In this document: positions 8,816 through 17,191 of the stretch, piece by piece
Numbering within the stretch: the first letter of the stretch is position 1
How the letters are laid out: each line of letters opens with the position of its first letter
Assembly: GCA_043743785.1 (NCBI GenBank)
Contig: JAYTVW010000001.1
Location: forward strand, 13,498 to 77,497
Source of the DNA: JAQTNA01 sp043743785
Lineage (GTDB): Bacteria > Pseudomonadota > Gammaproteobacteria > Burkholderiales > Rhodocyclaceae
Reading direction: 5' to 3'
DNA length: 64,000 nucleotides
The notes under the pieces: generated by a model
The model's input: the letters and a program-made list of their open reading frames with translations, nothing else
The model's database searches: none
Told to the model about the DNA's origin: nothing
Program-made: the position numbers and the translations under genes

Positions 8816-8883
8816 TGAAGAGAGGAGAGATAAACCCCACCCCAGTACCGAGATAATTGCGGGAAGGGACGGGACTGGGGTGG
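8816..8883. promoter_or_regulatory. Prophage left end with transposase-site-like boxes L1 and L2
   Basis: From the terminal TG, box L1 (GAGATAAACC) begins at end-position 12 (8827) and L2 (GAGATAATTGCGG) at position 35 (8850). At the right end, GCGATAATTG boxes begin at positions 12 and 34 counted inward. L2 is also bracketed by a 10-bp perfect inverted repeat, CCACCCCAGT (8837-8846) and ACTGGGGTGG (8874-8883). The symmetry argues for transposase A binding sites; this is inferred, not demonstrated. Confidence 0.75.
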
Positions 8884-8923
8884 ATTCTACGGGACGGGCC
8901 GCGAAAAAGGATTACGCGGGGTG

Positions 8924-8943
8924 AAAACCGGGCGGGCGCCCGG
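8924..8943 (-). terminator. Rho-independent terminator of the leftward early operon
   Basis: On the minus strand the stem CCGGGC-GCCC-GCCCGG is followed by TTTT, six bases past the mor stop codon. It would stop early transcription about 110 bp before the prophage end, protecting the end and the host from read-through. Confidence 0.8.
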
Positions 8944-8949
8944 AGATTG

Positions 8950-9297
8950 TCAGAAAAGACCGCCCTGGCGGGCGGCCAGATCGGCCTGTCGCAGCTTCTT
9001 GATGATGTTGCGGACCTGCATTTCGGTAAGGCCGAACTGGCGGCCCAGGGCGGCATAGTTGCCGCCGTCGAACTGGTCGTAGATTTCCCGGTTGCGTTTG
9101 GAAAGTACCCAGGAGACGGCCTTCGAAATGTAGATCATTCCTCCACCGAACACCTGGCGCACCTTCTCCGCCAGTTCGAAAGCCGCCACCGCCGCCTCCT
9201 GGTGGTCCATCTTCAGGCGATCCATCATCCAGTCGTAGGCCGTCGTGGCAATCAGGGCCAGGACTTCCGGATAGTTGTCATCGATCTGCAGGGCCAT
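8950..9297 (-). CDS. mor: Mor/C-family transcription activator
   Basis: 115 residues, the size of Mu Mor and C, which switch on middle and late phage transcription. Features: a dimerisation part rich in Leu/Val (ALIATTAYDWMMDRL ... VAAFELAEKVRQVFGG), then GGGMIYISKAVSWVLSKRNREIY and a C-terminal helix-turn-helix (YAALGRQFGLTEMQVRNIIKKL). It is the last gene of the early operon, the expected position. I propose it acts at the four TAAA-N4-TTTA motifs before the late units. Confidence 0.9.
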   Translation of the reverse strand: MALQIDDNYPEVLALIATTAYDWMMDRLKMDHQEAAVAAFELAEKVRQVFGGGMIYISKAVSWVLSKRNREIYDQFDGGNYAALGRQFGLTEMQVRNIIKKLRQADLAARQGGLF

Positions 9298-9305
9298 GGC
9301 GAATC

Positions 9306-9938
9306 CTATTGCGGCGCCCGGCGCAGCAGGGCAATCAAGTCTTGGGCGGCTTCGGCGCCGAGACGCTGCTCCACCAGGCGGGCATAGGCCACCTTCAAAC
9401 CCTGGGCGGTCTGATCATCCAGGCCCGACAAATCAGCCCGGGACATCAGGTCAGGCGCCAGCTCCGCGCAGACCCGAATTACCCACTTCTTAAGCGTCTC
9501 GATCAGGGTTTCAAGCTGCTCGCCCGTCGCCCACTGCAGCGCGTCCACCTTGGCGATGCGCTTTGTGTAGGATGCCAGCGCCGCCTCGGACGGATCCCGC
9601 ACGGCGCCGAGGCCATGCAGCGCGATCCACAGCGCCCGCACCTTGCTGGCCATGGCGCTGGTGTCCAGCGGACGGGACGGCGTGCCGATCTTGCGGCCCG
9701 ATTTCCTGGGCGTCGTGACCTTGCCGCCTTTCGACACCAGATGATCGATGACGCGCTTCCGCTCCTGCCAGGTCAGGTCCTTGGAGCTGCGCTTTCCCGT
9801 GAGCAAGGCCAGCATGTCCCGCCGGGTATCCTCATCCAGGCCAATCTGGCCGGAGAGAACGTGAATGAGGGTGATTTCCTTGGCCCGCAGCGCTTCGGCG
9901 CTCCGGGCGGCAGGCTTGGATTGAGCGGCGGCGGTCAC
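9306..9938 (-). CDS. gemA: GemA-like regulatory protein (Mu gp16 family, DUF1018)
   Basis: 210 residues. The N-terminal block (LRAKEITLIHVLSGQIGLDE, DTRRDMLALLTGKRSSKDLT, ERKRVIDHLVSKGG) is the DUF1018/GemA signature; Mu GemA modulates host gene expression and DNA topology. The central part (ALWIALHGLGAVRDPSEAALASY) is conserved in the longer members. The C-terminal extension is not recognisable. It overlaps rdgC by four bases (ATGA) and precedes mor. Confidence 0.9.
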   Translation of the reverse strand: MTAAAQSKPAARSAEALRAKEITLIHVLSGQIGLDEDTRRDMLALLTGKRSSKDLTWQERKRVIDHLVSKGGKVTTPRKSGRKIGTPSRPLDTSAMASKVRALWIALHGLGAVRDPSEAALASYTKRIAKVDALQWATGEQLETLIETLKKWVIRVCAELAPDLMSRADLSGLDDQTAQGLKVAYARLVEQRLGAEAAQDLIALLRRAPQ

Positions 9939-10834
9939 GCTTCCACCTCCCCACCCAAGGCCGACATCAGCGCCGGCAGCATCCGCTGCAGCTCACCGGT
10001 CATGAGCGTGAAATCCATGTCGAAGTGCGACGAAGCATCTTCCGCCTTCTCCGACTGTTCCTGCAGGATGTCCAGGAAAGTCAGCTTCTTCACCTCCATT
10101 TTCTCGGTCAGGACGAAGGAAATCCGGTCGTCGAAAGTCATGGCCAGGCGCGTGGGCGTCTTGCCGGTGGTGACGATGTGATTCTTCACGTCTTCCGTGT
10201 CCAAGGGGCTATGCGCGTAGCGCACAGTGGCCTTCTCTTCCAACTCTGACCGAAGCTCGCAATCCCGATCCACCGAGAATCCAGCAGGGGCCTGGTTGGA
10301 CACCAGCCATTCGGTCATGGCGGTGGTCGGAGAGGTGCGGGTATGGATAAGCCTGGTCGGAAGTTCATCGAGGGACTTCCTCAGGTATTGAATGACATCC
10401 TCCGCCAGGCGCACGCTGGCGGCGTCAATCACCAGCCATCCGGCTTGGGGGTCGATCCATACCTGTGTGCGGGTGTTGCGGCTGAAGGCCCTGGGGAGAA
10501 GTTCCTCGGCAACCCGCTCCCGGATCTCTCGCTGCTGTTTCTTGCCCGGGCGGTAGCCTTCCTTGTCCTCGATCTCGGCAATCCTGACGCGGACGAAGTC
10601 ATTCACGACCGAAGACGGCAGCAGCTTGGTTTCACTTCCCAGGGACAGCAACCACTGGCCGCCAAGCTCGATCACCAGTCGATCGTCCCGATTCTTCGGC
10701 GGAAGCCAGCCAAGGCTTTCCCGGTCGGAACTGCCGCAGCGCTGGAATACATGGGTGGTCAGGGCCTTTTCCAGATCGGCGGCAGTCATTGCCCAGGGCA
10801 TCAGGCGATAGAGTTGCAGGTTTTTGAACCACAT
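9935..10834 (-). CDS. rdgC: Recombination-associated protein RdgC (prophage-borne)
   Basis: 299 residues, normal RdgC length. Starts MWFKNLQLYRL, with CGSSDRESLGWLPP, KLLPSSVVNDFVRVRIAEIE, GYRPGKKQQREIRERVAEEL and DFTLMTGELQRMLPAL as family blocks. RdgC forms a DNA-encircling ring that limits RecA activity and is normally chromosomal. The start ATG 10834 overlaps the upstream stop (TGATG). Being inside the early operon, it probably tunes recombination or SOS during transposition. Confidence 0.95.
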   Translation of the reverse strand: MWFKNLQLYRLMPWAMTAADLEKALTTHVFQRCGSSDRESLGWLPPKNRDDRLVIELGGQWLLSLGSETKLLPSSVVNDFVRVRIAEIEDKEGYRPGKKQQREIRERVAEELLPRAFSRNTRTQVWIDPQAGWLVIDAASVRLAEDVIQYLRKSLDELPTRLIHTRTSPTTAMTEWLVSNQAPAGFSVDRDCELRSELEEKATVRYAHSPLDTEDVKNHIVTTGKTPTRLAMTFDDRISFVLTEKMEVKKLTFLDILQEQSEKAEDASSHFDMDFTLMTGELQRMLPALMSALGGEVEA

Positions 10835-11094
10835 CACGCCACCTCTTTCTTCATGCTCTTGCCACAGAACGGGCAGTAGTTTGCCCTCACCGGCATTTCT
10901 CTGCCCTTCAAGGACGTGAAGCCTTTCTTGTCCCCGCAGATGCGGAAGGGGATATTGAACACTGCCTCCAACCCGAGATCCGGCGTTATGGCGATACCCG
11001 TCGCCATGCACGTCGCTTTTACCGTTTCACCGGCTTTGGGGCGCATGTGCTCCGCCAGCTTACCTTCCAGGTCTTTCACACAATCGCAGCTCAT
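10834..11094 (-). CDS. Small cysteine-rich phage protein with a zinc-ribbon tail
   Basis: 86 residues. The N-terminus holds CDC, and the C-terminus YCPFCGKSM makes a CxxC zinc-knuckle; a central part (ICGDKKGFTSLKGREMP) resembles a small beta domain. Start ATG 11094 lies two bases from the preceding stop, and its own stop overlaps the rdgC start, so translation is coupled. I know no function. Confidence 0.75.
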   Translation of the reverse strand: MSCDCVKDLEGKLAEHMRPKAGETVKATCMATGIAITPDLGLEAVFNIPFRICGDKKGFTSLKGREMPVRANYCPFCGKSMKKEVA

Positions 11095-11095
11095 C

Positions 11096-11713
11096 TCAAA
11101 CCCCCGCCAAATCCAGCACAATCGGGTCATACCGGTCCGTATCGCCGACGCGCTGATAGACTCGGATATAGACGGCGGTGCCGGTGCTCTGGATGCTGTC
11201 CTTGATGGCCTCCATGGCGCGCTGCCACTCGTCGTCTTCGATCTCCAGGCGCAACAGCTCCAGCACGGCGGCCGTCTTGATCTGGCCCTTGGTGTCGGTA
11301 CGGAATGCTCTGTCCACCAGTACCCGGATATGCGGGTTGGCGCCCTCGCTCCAGCGCTCGATGCAGCCGTTGATAAGTTCCTTGGCCGCTTCCAGCTCCT
11401 CCGTGAAGCAAATCAGGTCGGAGTGGGCGCGCTGGATGCGGAAACGGCCGTCGTAGGTCGACACCGTCACGTTGCCCTTCTTGCCGCCCAACTCCACGCC
11501 GTAGCGCTCGCCGGAAATCTTCACCAGGTCGGCGATATCCGCCAGCGCCGCTTCCTTGAAGGCCTTCAGGGCGGTGGAAAGGTGCAGCGCCCGGGTGGTC
11601 AGGTCACGGGCAACCTGGTCGCGCAGTTTGTCCTGCTCCCGCACCTGGGCGGTAGGAACCAGGTGGCCGCTGGCGTTTTTCATGTAGCCATCGGGGATGG
11701 TGGGGGTAGTCAT
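11096..11713 (-). CDS. DUF3164 family phage protein
   Basis: 205 residues. The N-terminus (IPDGYMKNASGHLVP) and the blocks KISGERYGVELGGKKGNVTVS and GRFRIQRAHSDLICFTEELEAAKELI are characteristic of DUF3164, a protein found in the early region of many Mu-like phages. It is charged and soluble with no known activity. It sits directly upstream of the zinc-ribbon gene/rdgC pair and is likely co-transcribed. Confidence 0.9.
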   Translation of the reverse strand: MTTPTIPDGYMKNASGHLVPTAQVREQDKLRDQVARDLTTRALHLSTALKAFKEAALADIADLVKISGERYGVELGGKKGNVTVSTYDGRFRIQRAHSDLICFTEELEAAKELINGCIERWSEGANPHIRVLVDRAFRTDTKGQIKTAAVLELLRLEIEDDEWQRAMEAIKDSIQSTGTAVYIRVYQRVGDTDRYDPIVLDLAGV

Positions 11714-11767
11714 GGTGCAGCTCCTTAATGGGGAAAATAGTGCGGAGGAAGATGGAAAAATAGCTTC

Positions 11768-12595
11768 TCAGGCCGGTCGCAGGGACCGGCGCAGCGCCAG
11801 CGTCTCCGCCGAAGCGATCGCACCCAAGGTGCGGAGCGAGAGGCTGCCGCGACTGGAAATTGACCCGGGCGTGCGCAGCGCAGCGTGGGCATATGCCCCG
11901 CCAGCGGGGGCCTCATTGGACACCGTCGCTACGGCCTCACCCGGCGGCCGGGACGGCACCCACAGCAGGCGGGTGGTCGTACCATAGCGCCGCGCTTCCT
12001 CCCGGCTGCACACTAGGCCGGCATGAATCGCCGAACCGAGGGCGCTTAACAGGATGCGAGGAGAGACGAGCAGGCGTTGCGTCAGGTCTTCCCGCAGCAT
12101 TGGCCCCTCGTGTGTCAGCAGCGCGATGGTCAGGTCTGCCACGCTGCCAGCCTTGGGTTGGTAGCCGGTGGCCACGGGGACATCGGCCAAATCGGCCAGG
12201 GCCCCGCGATCACGCAGCAACTCCAGGCGGCTGATCACGCTGCACTGGGCCCGGCCCATGGCCTTCGCAACGGCCGCCTTGCTCTGCCCCCTTGCGCGAC
12301 GGTCGAGCAGCTCCGCATCTTCAGCTGCCGTCCAGGCCCGACGGGTAATGAGGACTTCCTTGTCCGGCTTGGCGGCAGGCACCTTTGCCGCGGTGGCAGC
12401 ATGGTTCTGGTGCCAGGTCAGACGGCTGGCGATGGAGGACAGGGGCCGGCCCAGGGCTGCGGCGACCTCCCTGTGCATTTTCCCGGCAGCGAGCATTTGC
12501 CACAGGATCGTGTCTTCTTCCGCCGTCCAGGGGCGCTTGCCCAGGGCGACGAGGCCATTGGTCCGGTTCTTGTCGGCGCAATCGAAGTAGCCCAT
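11768..12595 (-). CDS. DNA-binding protein with two Myb/SANT-like repeats and a winged-helix-like region
   Basis: 275 residues. Two tandem Trp-containing helical repeats are visible: RPWTAEEDTILWQMLAAGKM...SIASRL (about 20-60) and RAWTAAEDAELLDRRARGQ...SVISRL (about 85-125). Each has the W-T-x-x-E-D start and a recognition helix ending SxxSRL, like Myb/SANT or GcrA-type domains. A third helical region (about 145-215) looks like a winged helix. The last 60 residues are low complexity. A regulator of phage or host promoters is likely; the target is unknown. Confidence 0.75.
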   Translation of the reverse strand: MGYFDCADKNRTNGLVALGKRPWTAEEDTILWQMLAAGKMHREVAAALGRPLSSIASRLTWHQNHAATAAKVPAAKPDKEVLITRRAWTAAEDAELLDRRARGQSKAAVAKAMGRAQCSVISRLELLRDRGALADLADVPVATGYQPKAGSVADLTIALLTHEGPMLREDLTQRLLVSPRILLSALGSAIHAGLVCSREEARRYGTTTRLLWVPSRPPGEAVATVSNEAPAGGAYAHAALRTPGSISSRGSLSLRTLGAIASAETLALRRSLRPA

Positions 12596-12855
12596 TACAG
12601 ACTCCTCCCGGCGATCCGCGCCAGATCGGCGCTCATGCCCTTTTCAATCAAGCGCTGCTCGAAGGCACTCAGGGCCACGGGGGCAAAACCCTGGGCACGG
12701 CGCAGGCAGTTGCACTCACGGTGGTCCCAGCGCAGGGCCGCATGACGGGCAACGCTCCAGGTGTCAAGGTTCGCGGCATGACGCGCCTCTTCCAGCTTGA
12801 GGGCCACGATCAGGCCGCAGAAGCGCGCCATCAGTTTCCAGAAAAGGGCTTTCAT
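12595..12855 (-). CDS. Small phage protein, unknown
   Basis: 86 residues from ATG 12855, which overlaps the upstream stop (ATGA). Hydrophobic N-terminal helix (MKALFWKLMARFCGLIVAL), then RHAALRWDHRECNCLRRAQG and a basic C-terminus. It could be membrane-associated. Its last base is the first base of the Myb-like gene's start. No recognisable family. Confidence 0.6.
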   Translation of the reverse strand: MKALFWKLMARFCGLIVALKLEEARHAANLDTWSVARHAALRWDHRECNCLRRAQGFAPVALSAFEQRLIEKGMSADLARIAGRSL

Positions 12856-13211
12856 ACGGTTTCTCCTTCGTAGTCTTTCCACCACAGCTTCACGGCGTGT
12901 TCGTATTTCACCCAGGTGCGGTAGGCGCCGCCGGCATCGCTGCCGAAGGGGCCTTCGCGGAAGTAGCGGGAGCGCACCAGGGCGCGCAGTTCGTCACAGG
13001 CCACCAGGCACACATTCGCGGCCCCGCGCTCTGCCGGGTCACCCCAGCTGAAGGACACCACGACCACGCCCTTGCGTTTGGCAATCAGCAGGCACTTGGC
13101 GACGCGAAACGCGGCATCCACGGCCAATTCGATGGAGGTCCGATTCTGGCCAGCACGCGGCCCGGCGGTGACCCGCGAGAAGTCGATGTTCGGCACATTA
13201 CCCACGGCCAA
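12852..13211 (-). CDS. Small phage protein, unknown
   Basis: 119 residues, soluble, mixed alpha/beta by eye (KGVVVVSFSWGDPAERGAANVCLVAC). No known motif; the aromatic, charged C-terminus (YRTWVKYEHAVKLWWKDYEG) is notable. It overlaps both neighbours by a few bases, so it is firmly part of the early operon. Candidate host-takeover or anti-defence gene by position only. Confidence 0.6.
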   Translation of the reverse strand: MAVGNVPNIDFSRVTAGPRAGQNRTSIELAVDAAFRVAKCLLIAKRKGVVVVSFSWGDPAERGAANVCLVACDELRALVRSRYFREGPFGSDAGGAYRTWVKYEHAVKLWWKDYEGETV

Positions 13212-13467
13212 CCTCCTTCATCGTCCATTGGGTGCAGGAGGCGTTTTCCTTGGTCGCCTGGCCTTTGCCGGGGTTGCCGAAGGTCATGAGGTGGAAACAG
13301 CGCATGATTAAGGAGGCGCCACCATCACCATTCGGGATGTGACCGAATTCAAAATAGTGGCATTGGCTGCAGGGCTTCAGCCCTCTTGCCTTGGCTTCCT
13401 TGGGCGGCACCCAGCCCATGCGGGCGAAGCATTGTTCCGAGGGGGAACCGGTGGGATCGGCTTTCAT
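13198..13467 (-). CDS. Small Cys-rich phage protein, unknown
   Basis: 89 residues with CSQCHYFEFG and further Cys/His (MRCFHLM, SCTQW), which could bind a metal. It overlaps the next gene by 14 bases and the previous one by four. The spacing of Cys residues suggests a compact zinc-binding fold. Function unknown. Confidence 0.6.
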   Translation of the reverse strand: MKADPTGSPSEQCFARMGWVPPKEAKARGLKPCSQCHYFEFGHIPNGDGGASLIMRCFHLMTFGNPGKGQATKENASCTQWTMKEVGRG

Positions 13468-14003
13468 GCTTCCACCTCCGGCATGTCGGCCCAGTGGGTG
13501 ACAGAAAACGGATACCCCACGGCCATGCTGTCGGCGAAATACCAGAAGCCGGCCTCGTGGTAGCCCAGCAACACGGGCTCGAACTCAGTCGGGGACAGCA
13601 GCATGAAGACCAGGGTGCCGTCATCCGGCAGGCCCTCGGTTACGGGCTGGAAGTCCATGCCGATGAAGACGTGGCCGGGGAAAACGTTCCCAAACACCCG
13701 ATTGGCTTCCTGGAAGGCGTCTTGCATAGACCTGGCCAGCGCTGTCGGGTCTGTGTCCTGTCCCGCCTCCAGCAGCGCCCCAACCTGGTCGGAATCCATG
13801 CTGCGGGTGGAGGCCTTCAAGGTCGGCCGGCAAGCCGCGTCTCGCAGGGCATCGTTGTCGTCCTGCAGGGCCTTGGCGGCGGTGTAGATGGCATCGAACT
13901 GCTGGTACATCGTGGCGGCGAAGGACGCGAAGGCGTTCGACTTCGGGCCACCGGACATGGCCCGCTGGTGCAGTTCCTTCAACTCGGAAAAATGGATAGT
14001 CAT
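13464..14003 (-). CDS. Phage early protein, unknown
   Basis: 179 residues from ATG 14003 (an in-frame GTG at 14012 is possible). Helical N-terminal half with Ala/Gln runs, then a more beta-like C-terminus (GTLVFMLLSPTEFEPVLLGYHEAGFWYFADSMA as separate hydrophobic strands). The acidic, Trp/Phe-rich tail and lack of known motifs leave the role open. It follows transposition gene B with a two-base gap. Confidence 0.6.
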   Translation of the reverse strand: MTIHFSELKELHQRAMSGGPKSNAFASFAATMYQQFDAIYTAAKALQDDNDALRDAACRPTLKASTRSMDSDQVGALLEAGQDTDPTALARSMQDAFQEANRVFGNVFPGHVFIGMDFQPVTEGLPDDGTLVFMLLSPTEFEPVLLGYHEAGFWYFADSMAVGYPFSVTHWADMPEVEA

Positions 14004-14005
14004 GA

Positions 14006-15295
14006 TCAGCACCCCATCACGATGTCGGCGGTCACCTTCGGGGCGCCCAGGCGGGCGGCTTCGTTCATGGCCGAAGTCACCCGGTTGTTCACCACCAGCG
14101 GATACACCATGGACACGGCGGAACTGCGCTGCGCGCCGCGGCCCGCATAGGTCTCACGCAGTCGAATGGCGTCGATGGCATCCGGTGCCAGCACTTCGCC
14201 CACGTCCCGGCCCAGGCGGCGGAACTTCAGCGCCAGGTAGTCGCCCAACGCATTGTCCAGGGGCAGCAGTTCCACGACCTCGCAGCGCCGGATGACTTCC
14301 CGGGCCTCGGCGTACTTGCGTTCGTCCAGCTTCGCCTTCAGTTCCGGCTGGCCAATGAGCACGATGGACAGCAGCTTCTTGAAACCGTCTTCCAGCTCCC
14401 AGAAGCGCTTCAGGTACTTGAGGGTCTGGATGGAAAGGTCGTGGGCCTCCTCGATCATCAGCACATGGGTCTGGCCGCCGCGACTGGATTCCACCAGGGC
14501 CTTTTGCACCTGGCGCGCCAGGGCCTCCAGGCTCATCTTCGGGCGCATGTCCGGGCGCACTTCCGCCAGGATCGCCTCGCAGATGTGCCGCGCCGTCAGG
14601 ATCGTCTTATCGAAGGCCTGGGGCTGGATGACCACCGCCGGCAGGCTTTCCCGGATGACGCGGTCGATGGTTTCGCGCCGCAACGTCGTCTTGCCGCTGC
14701 CGGATTCGCCCACCACGGCGATGAACCAGCCGCCGGACTTGGTGGCCTGCCACAGGGCTTCCCGCACGTAGCGCTGATCGGCGGACATGAACAGATCGTC
14801 CGGCCCCTGCACGTCATCGGCGAAGGGATCACGGAACAGGGAAAAGTGCTTCTTGGCTTGGGGAGTCAGCATTTCGGGCTCGATGGTGAAATCGTCAAGT
14901 GATCGCGTTGTCGGCAAAACAGCCGACTGCAGCGGGGGAAGGGACGGCAGGCGGGCCATATGCACCGGGGCGGATCCCGGCAGCGGGCCGCGGGTCGGTG
15001 CCCCCTGGGTAGCGGCCTCGGTATCGGCTTCCCAGCAGGTGGCGATCTCCGCCGCCGGCACCCCGTTCGCCGCCAGCCAGGCTTCCACCTGGGCCTTGAT
15101 GTCTGCCACCGGCGTGCGCCGCGGCCACTGGTTCCAATTCAGCATTAGGGAGACAGAAGCAGCGGACAGCGTCTCGTGATCAGTCTGTTGGATGGCATGT
15201 CCCATTTCCCCGTGGCGCAGGGCATGTGTGGCCAGGACGGCCTTCAGTTTCAGCGGCATGAAATCGAACTCCAATTTACGCAGGGTGGCAGGCAT
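14006..15295 (-). CDS. B: Transposition protein B (AAA+ ATPase)
   Basis: 429 residues. Mu B-type target-selection ATPase that activates transposase A. Walker A GESGSGKTT (about 196-204), Walker B HVLMIEEAHD (about 277-285) and an ExeA-like AAA fold. The N-terminal 150 residues include a helical DNA-binding-like part. ATG 15295 has GGAGGAAATC directly upstream; an earlier in-frame ATG lacks such a site. It is about 120 bp downstream of gene A. It is longer than Mu B (about 312 residues), in line with BcepMu-type partners. Confidence 0.92.
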   Translation of the reverse strand: MPATLRKLEFDFMPLKLKAVLATHALRHGEMGHAIQQTDHETLSAASVSLMLNWNQWPRRTPVADIKAQVEAWLAANGVPAAEIATCWEADTEAATQGAPTRGPLPGSAPVHMARLPSLPPLQSAVLPTTRSLDDFTIEPEMLTPQAKKHFSLFRDPFADDVQGPDDLFMSADQRYVREALWQATKSGGWFIAVVGESGSGKTTLRRETIDRVIRESLPAVVIQPQAFDKTILTARHICEAILAEVRPDMRPKMSLEALARQVQKALVESSRGGQTHVLMIEEAHDLSIQTLKYLKRFWELEDGFKKLLSIVLIGQPELKAKLDERKYAEAREVIRRCEVVELLPLDNALGDYLALKFRRLGRDVGEVLAPDAIDAIRLRETYAGRGAQRSSAVSMVYPLVVNNRVTSAMNEAARLGAPKVTADIVMGC

Positions 15296-15426
15296 GATTT
15301 CCTCCCATTGCGGTCTGGTTCTGCAGGGCATTCATGTAAAATCTCCTTGCGTTTGTGTAAATCGGAGCCTCCGGTAAGAGGCCCCACCTGCGGCCGGTCG
15401 AGCTCGAACTCGACTGGCCGTATCCT

Positions 15427-17178
15427 TTATCCGCCGACCACTTTCAGCACCGGCGTGCGCTTGATCATCTCGGCAATGCCTGCCAGGTCAGCTTCCTTCA
15501 CCCCCTCCGGCCGGTTCGTCAGCAGCCAGGCATAGGGCGCATCAATGCCCATGTCCGCCAGCCGTCGCGCGGATTCCATCGTCGTCAGGGTGGGTTCTTC
15601 GAACTTGGCCGCCTGGATGGCAATCTCGGTACCGCGCTTGGGCAGCGTCGTGGCCACTTCCACGTCCGCCAGGTAGCGCACCGCATTCATCTCGCCGTTG
15701 AAGGGGGTTTCGTTCTTGCGCTTGGCCCGCACGATTTCCGCCGCGTCCAATCCCGGGAACAGCGCCTGGTCCAGGGCCTTGCCCTGCCGGTCCGCATCCG
15801 TTTCCGGCCGGCTCTTGTATTCCTCGCCGATCAGCGCCGCGCTCATGGGCCGCCCATAAACATCCCTGTCCTCCGCCAGCGGCTCCAGCTTGTAGCGCAG
15901 GTCCTCGCCCTTGTAGTTCGGCACCCGGATGGAGATGGCGCACTCGCCGAACAGCAGCGGCGCGATCTCGACTATGTCTCCGGCGCACACGCCCGCCAGG
16001 TGGCCCACGTCGTACTTGCGCGGGCTGGACGCCTTTGGGTGGCGGAAGCTGAGTTCCAGGGTTTTCGACACCTTGCGGGTTTCCAGGCGGCCTTCCAGGA
16101 AGGCCTGGCATACCGATTCATCCGGCAAGAGGCGCAGCTGCTCCTGGCGGATCAGGCGCCACAAGTCATAGCGGGCGATGGGCGCGATGCCCTCCCGGCG
16201 CAGGCGCGTATCCTGCCCAGGCAAGGCATTGGCGCAATAAGCCTCCGCCCACTGCGTGGCGGCCCGGTTCAGGCCCTCCACCGTCGTCACCGGGTCATAG
16301 CGTAGGCGGCATTCAAACTGGGTTTCCACCAGGTTGTTGCCGTTCTCCACGCCGCCCTTGGCCTGGGCATTGCCCGCCGCGTGAGTGATGCCCTGCACCT
16401 CCAGAGCCGCCAGCACGTTTTGCACGCTGGCCGCCGTGTTGGCGCTGCCCTTGTCCCACATCAGGATATTCGGCACGCCGTGAAAGGTTCGCCCCACCTG
16501 GTTTCCCCAGGCGAACATCAGGAACTTGAACAGGTTCAGGGGGCTCTCGCCGGCCGCTTCCACGTACCAAGGCACGAGGGTGCCGGAGGCATGATCCGTC
16601 AGCACGTAGCGCCAGCACTTGAACTGCACCTTCGCCAGCTTCTCCAGCTTGTTCTTGTAGAACTCGTCGTCCCGGATGATGTGCTGCTGGCCCCGCAGGT
16701 AATACACAAGGCACAGTGATGGGTCTGCCTGGTGCACATGGTTCGGGTACAGGCTGCGCAGTTCGATGGACGCCCGGGCAGACTGCTGCTTGCCTACCGA
16801 CAGGCGCCGGGCGTTCATCAGCCGGTTCAGTTGAGACGGGCTCACGCTGACCTCGCAGTCATTCATCAGGGCGATACTGGAAGCCACGGGCGTGTGCATG
16901 GTCTGCTTGCCGTTCTGCCGCACCGAACCCCGCGTCAGGGCCGCAATGGTGGCGAGTACCTCTTCGGATTGGCGGCTGCTGCCCTTGTCCGCTCGCGCCT
17001 TACGGCCGGAACTCCAGCCCGCCTGGCGCTTCAGCTCCTCATAGACCTTGGCCGGGCTCCAGTGATAAAGCTCGGCAACCTCGTCGATCAGGCCGCCGCG
17101 CTCGCCATGCCCGGCGCCATCCAGCCGCAGGGCCAGGGCGCACAGGTAATCGCGGGTCGGGTTGGTTTGGATGGCCAT
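15427..17178 (-). CDS. A: Mu-type DDE transposase A
   Basis: 583 residues. DDE integrase core: D152 in HQADPSLCLV, D242 in ILMWDKGSANT and E278 in AKGGVENGNN, giving the D-x35-E spacing. Before it lies a helical DNA-binding region (KVYEELKRQAG, LNRLMNARRL); after it a Mu transposase C-terminal barrel (LELSFRHPKASSPRKYDV) and a tail that likely contacts B. ATG 17178 starts the conserved protein; the open frame further upstream belongs to the neighbour's strand. A 130-bp stretch between A and B holds no gene. Confidence 0.94.
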   Translation of the reverse strand: MAIQTNPTRDYLCALALRLDGAGHGERGGLIDEVAELYHWSPAKVYEELKRQAGWSSGRKARADKGSSRQSEEVLATIAALTRGSVRQNGKQTMHTPVASSIALMNDCEVSVSPSQLNRLMNARRLSVGKQQSARASIELRSLYPNHVHQADPSLCLVYYLRGQQHIIRDDEFYKNKLEKLAKVQFKCWRYVLTDHASGTLVPWYVEAAGESPLNLFKFLMFAWGNQVGRTFHGVPNILMWDKGSANTAASVQNVLAALEVQGITHAAGNAQAKGGVENGNNLVETQFECRLRYDPVTTVEGLNRAATQWAEAYCANALPGQDTRLRREGIAPIARYDLWRLIRQEQLRLLPDESVCQAFLEGRLETRKVSKTLELSFRHPKASSPRKYDVGHLAGVCAGDIVEIAPLLFGECAISIRVPNYKGEDLRYKLEPLAEDRDVYGRPMSAALIGEEYKSRPETDADRQGKALDQALFPGLDAAEIVRAKRKNETPFNGEMNAVRYLADVEVATTLPKRGTEIAIQAAKFEEPTLTTMESARRLADMGIDAPYAWLLTNRPEGVKEADLAGIAEMIKRTPVLKVVGG

Positions 17179-17191
17179 GGCGGGCTCCCGG

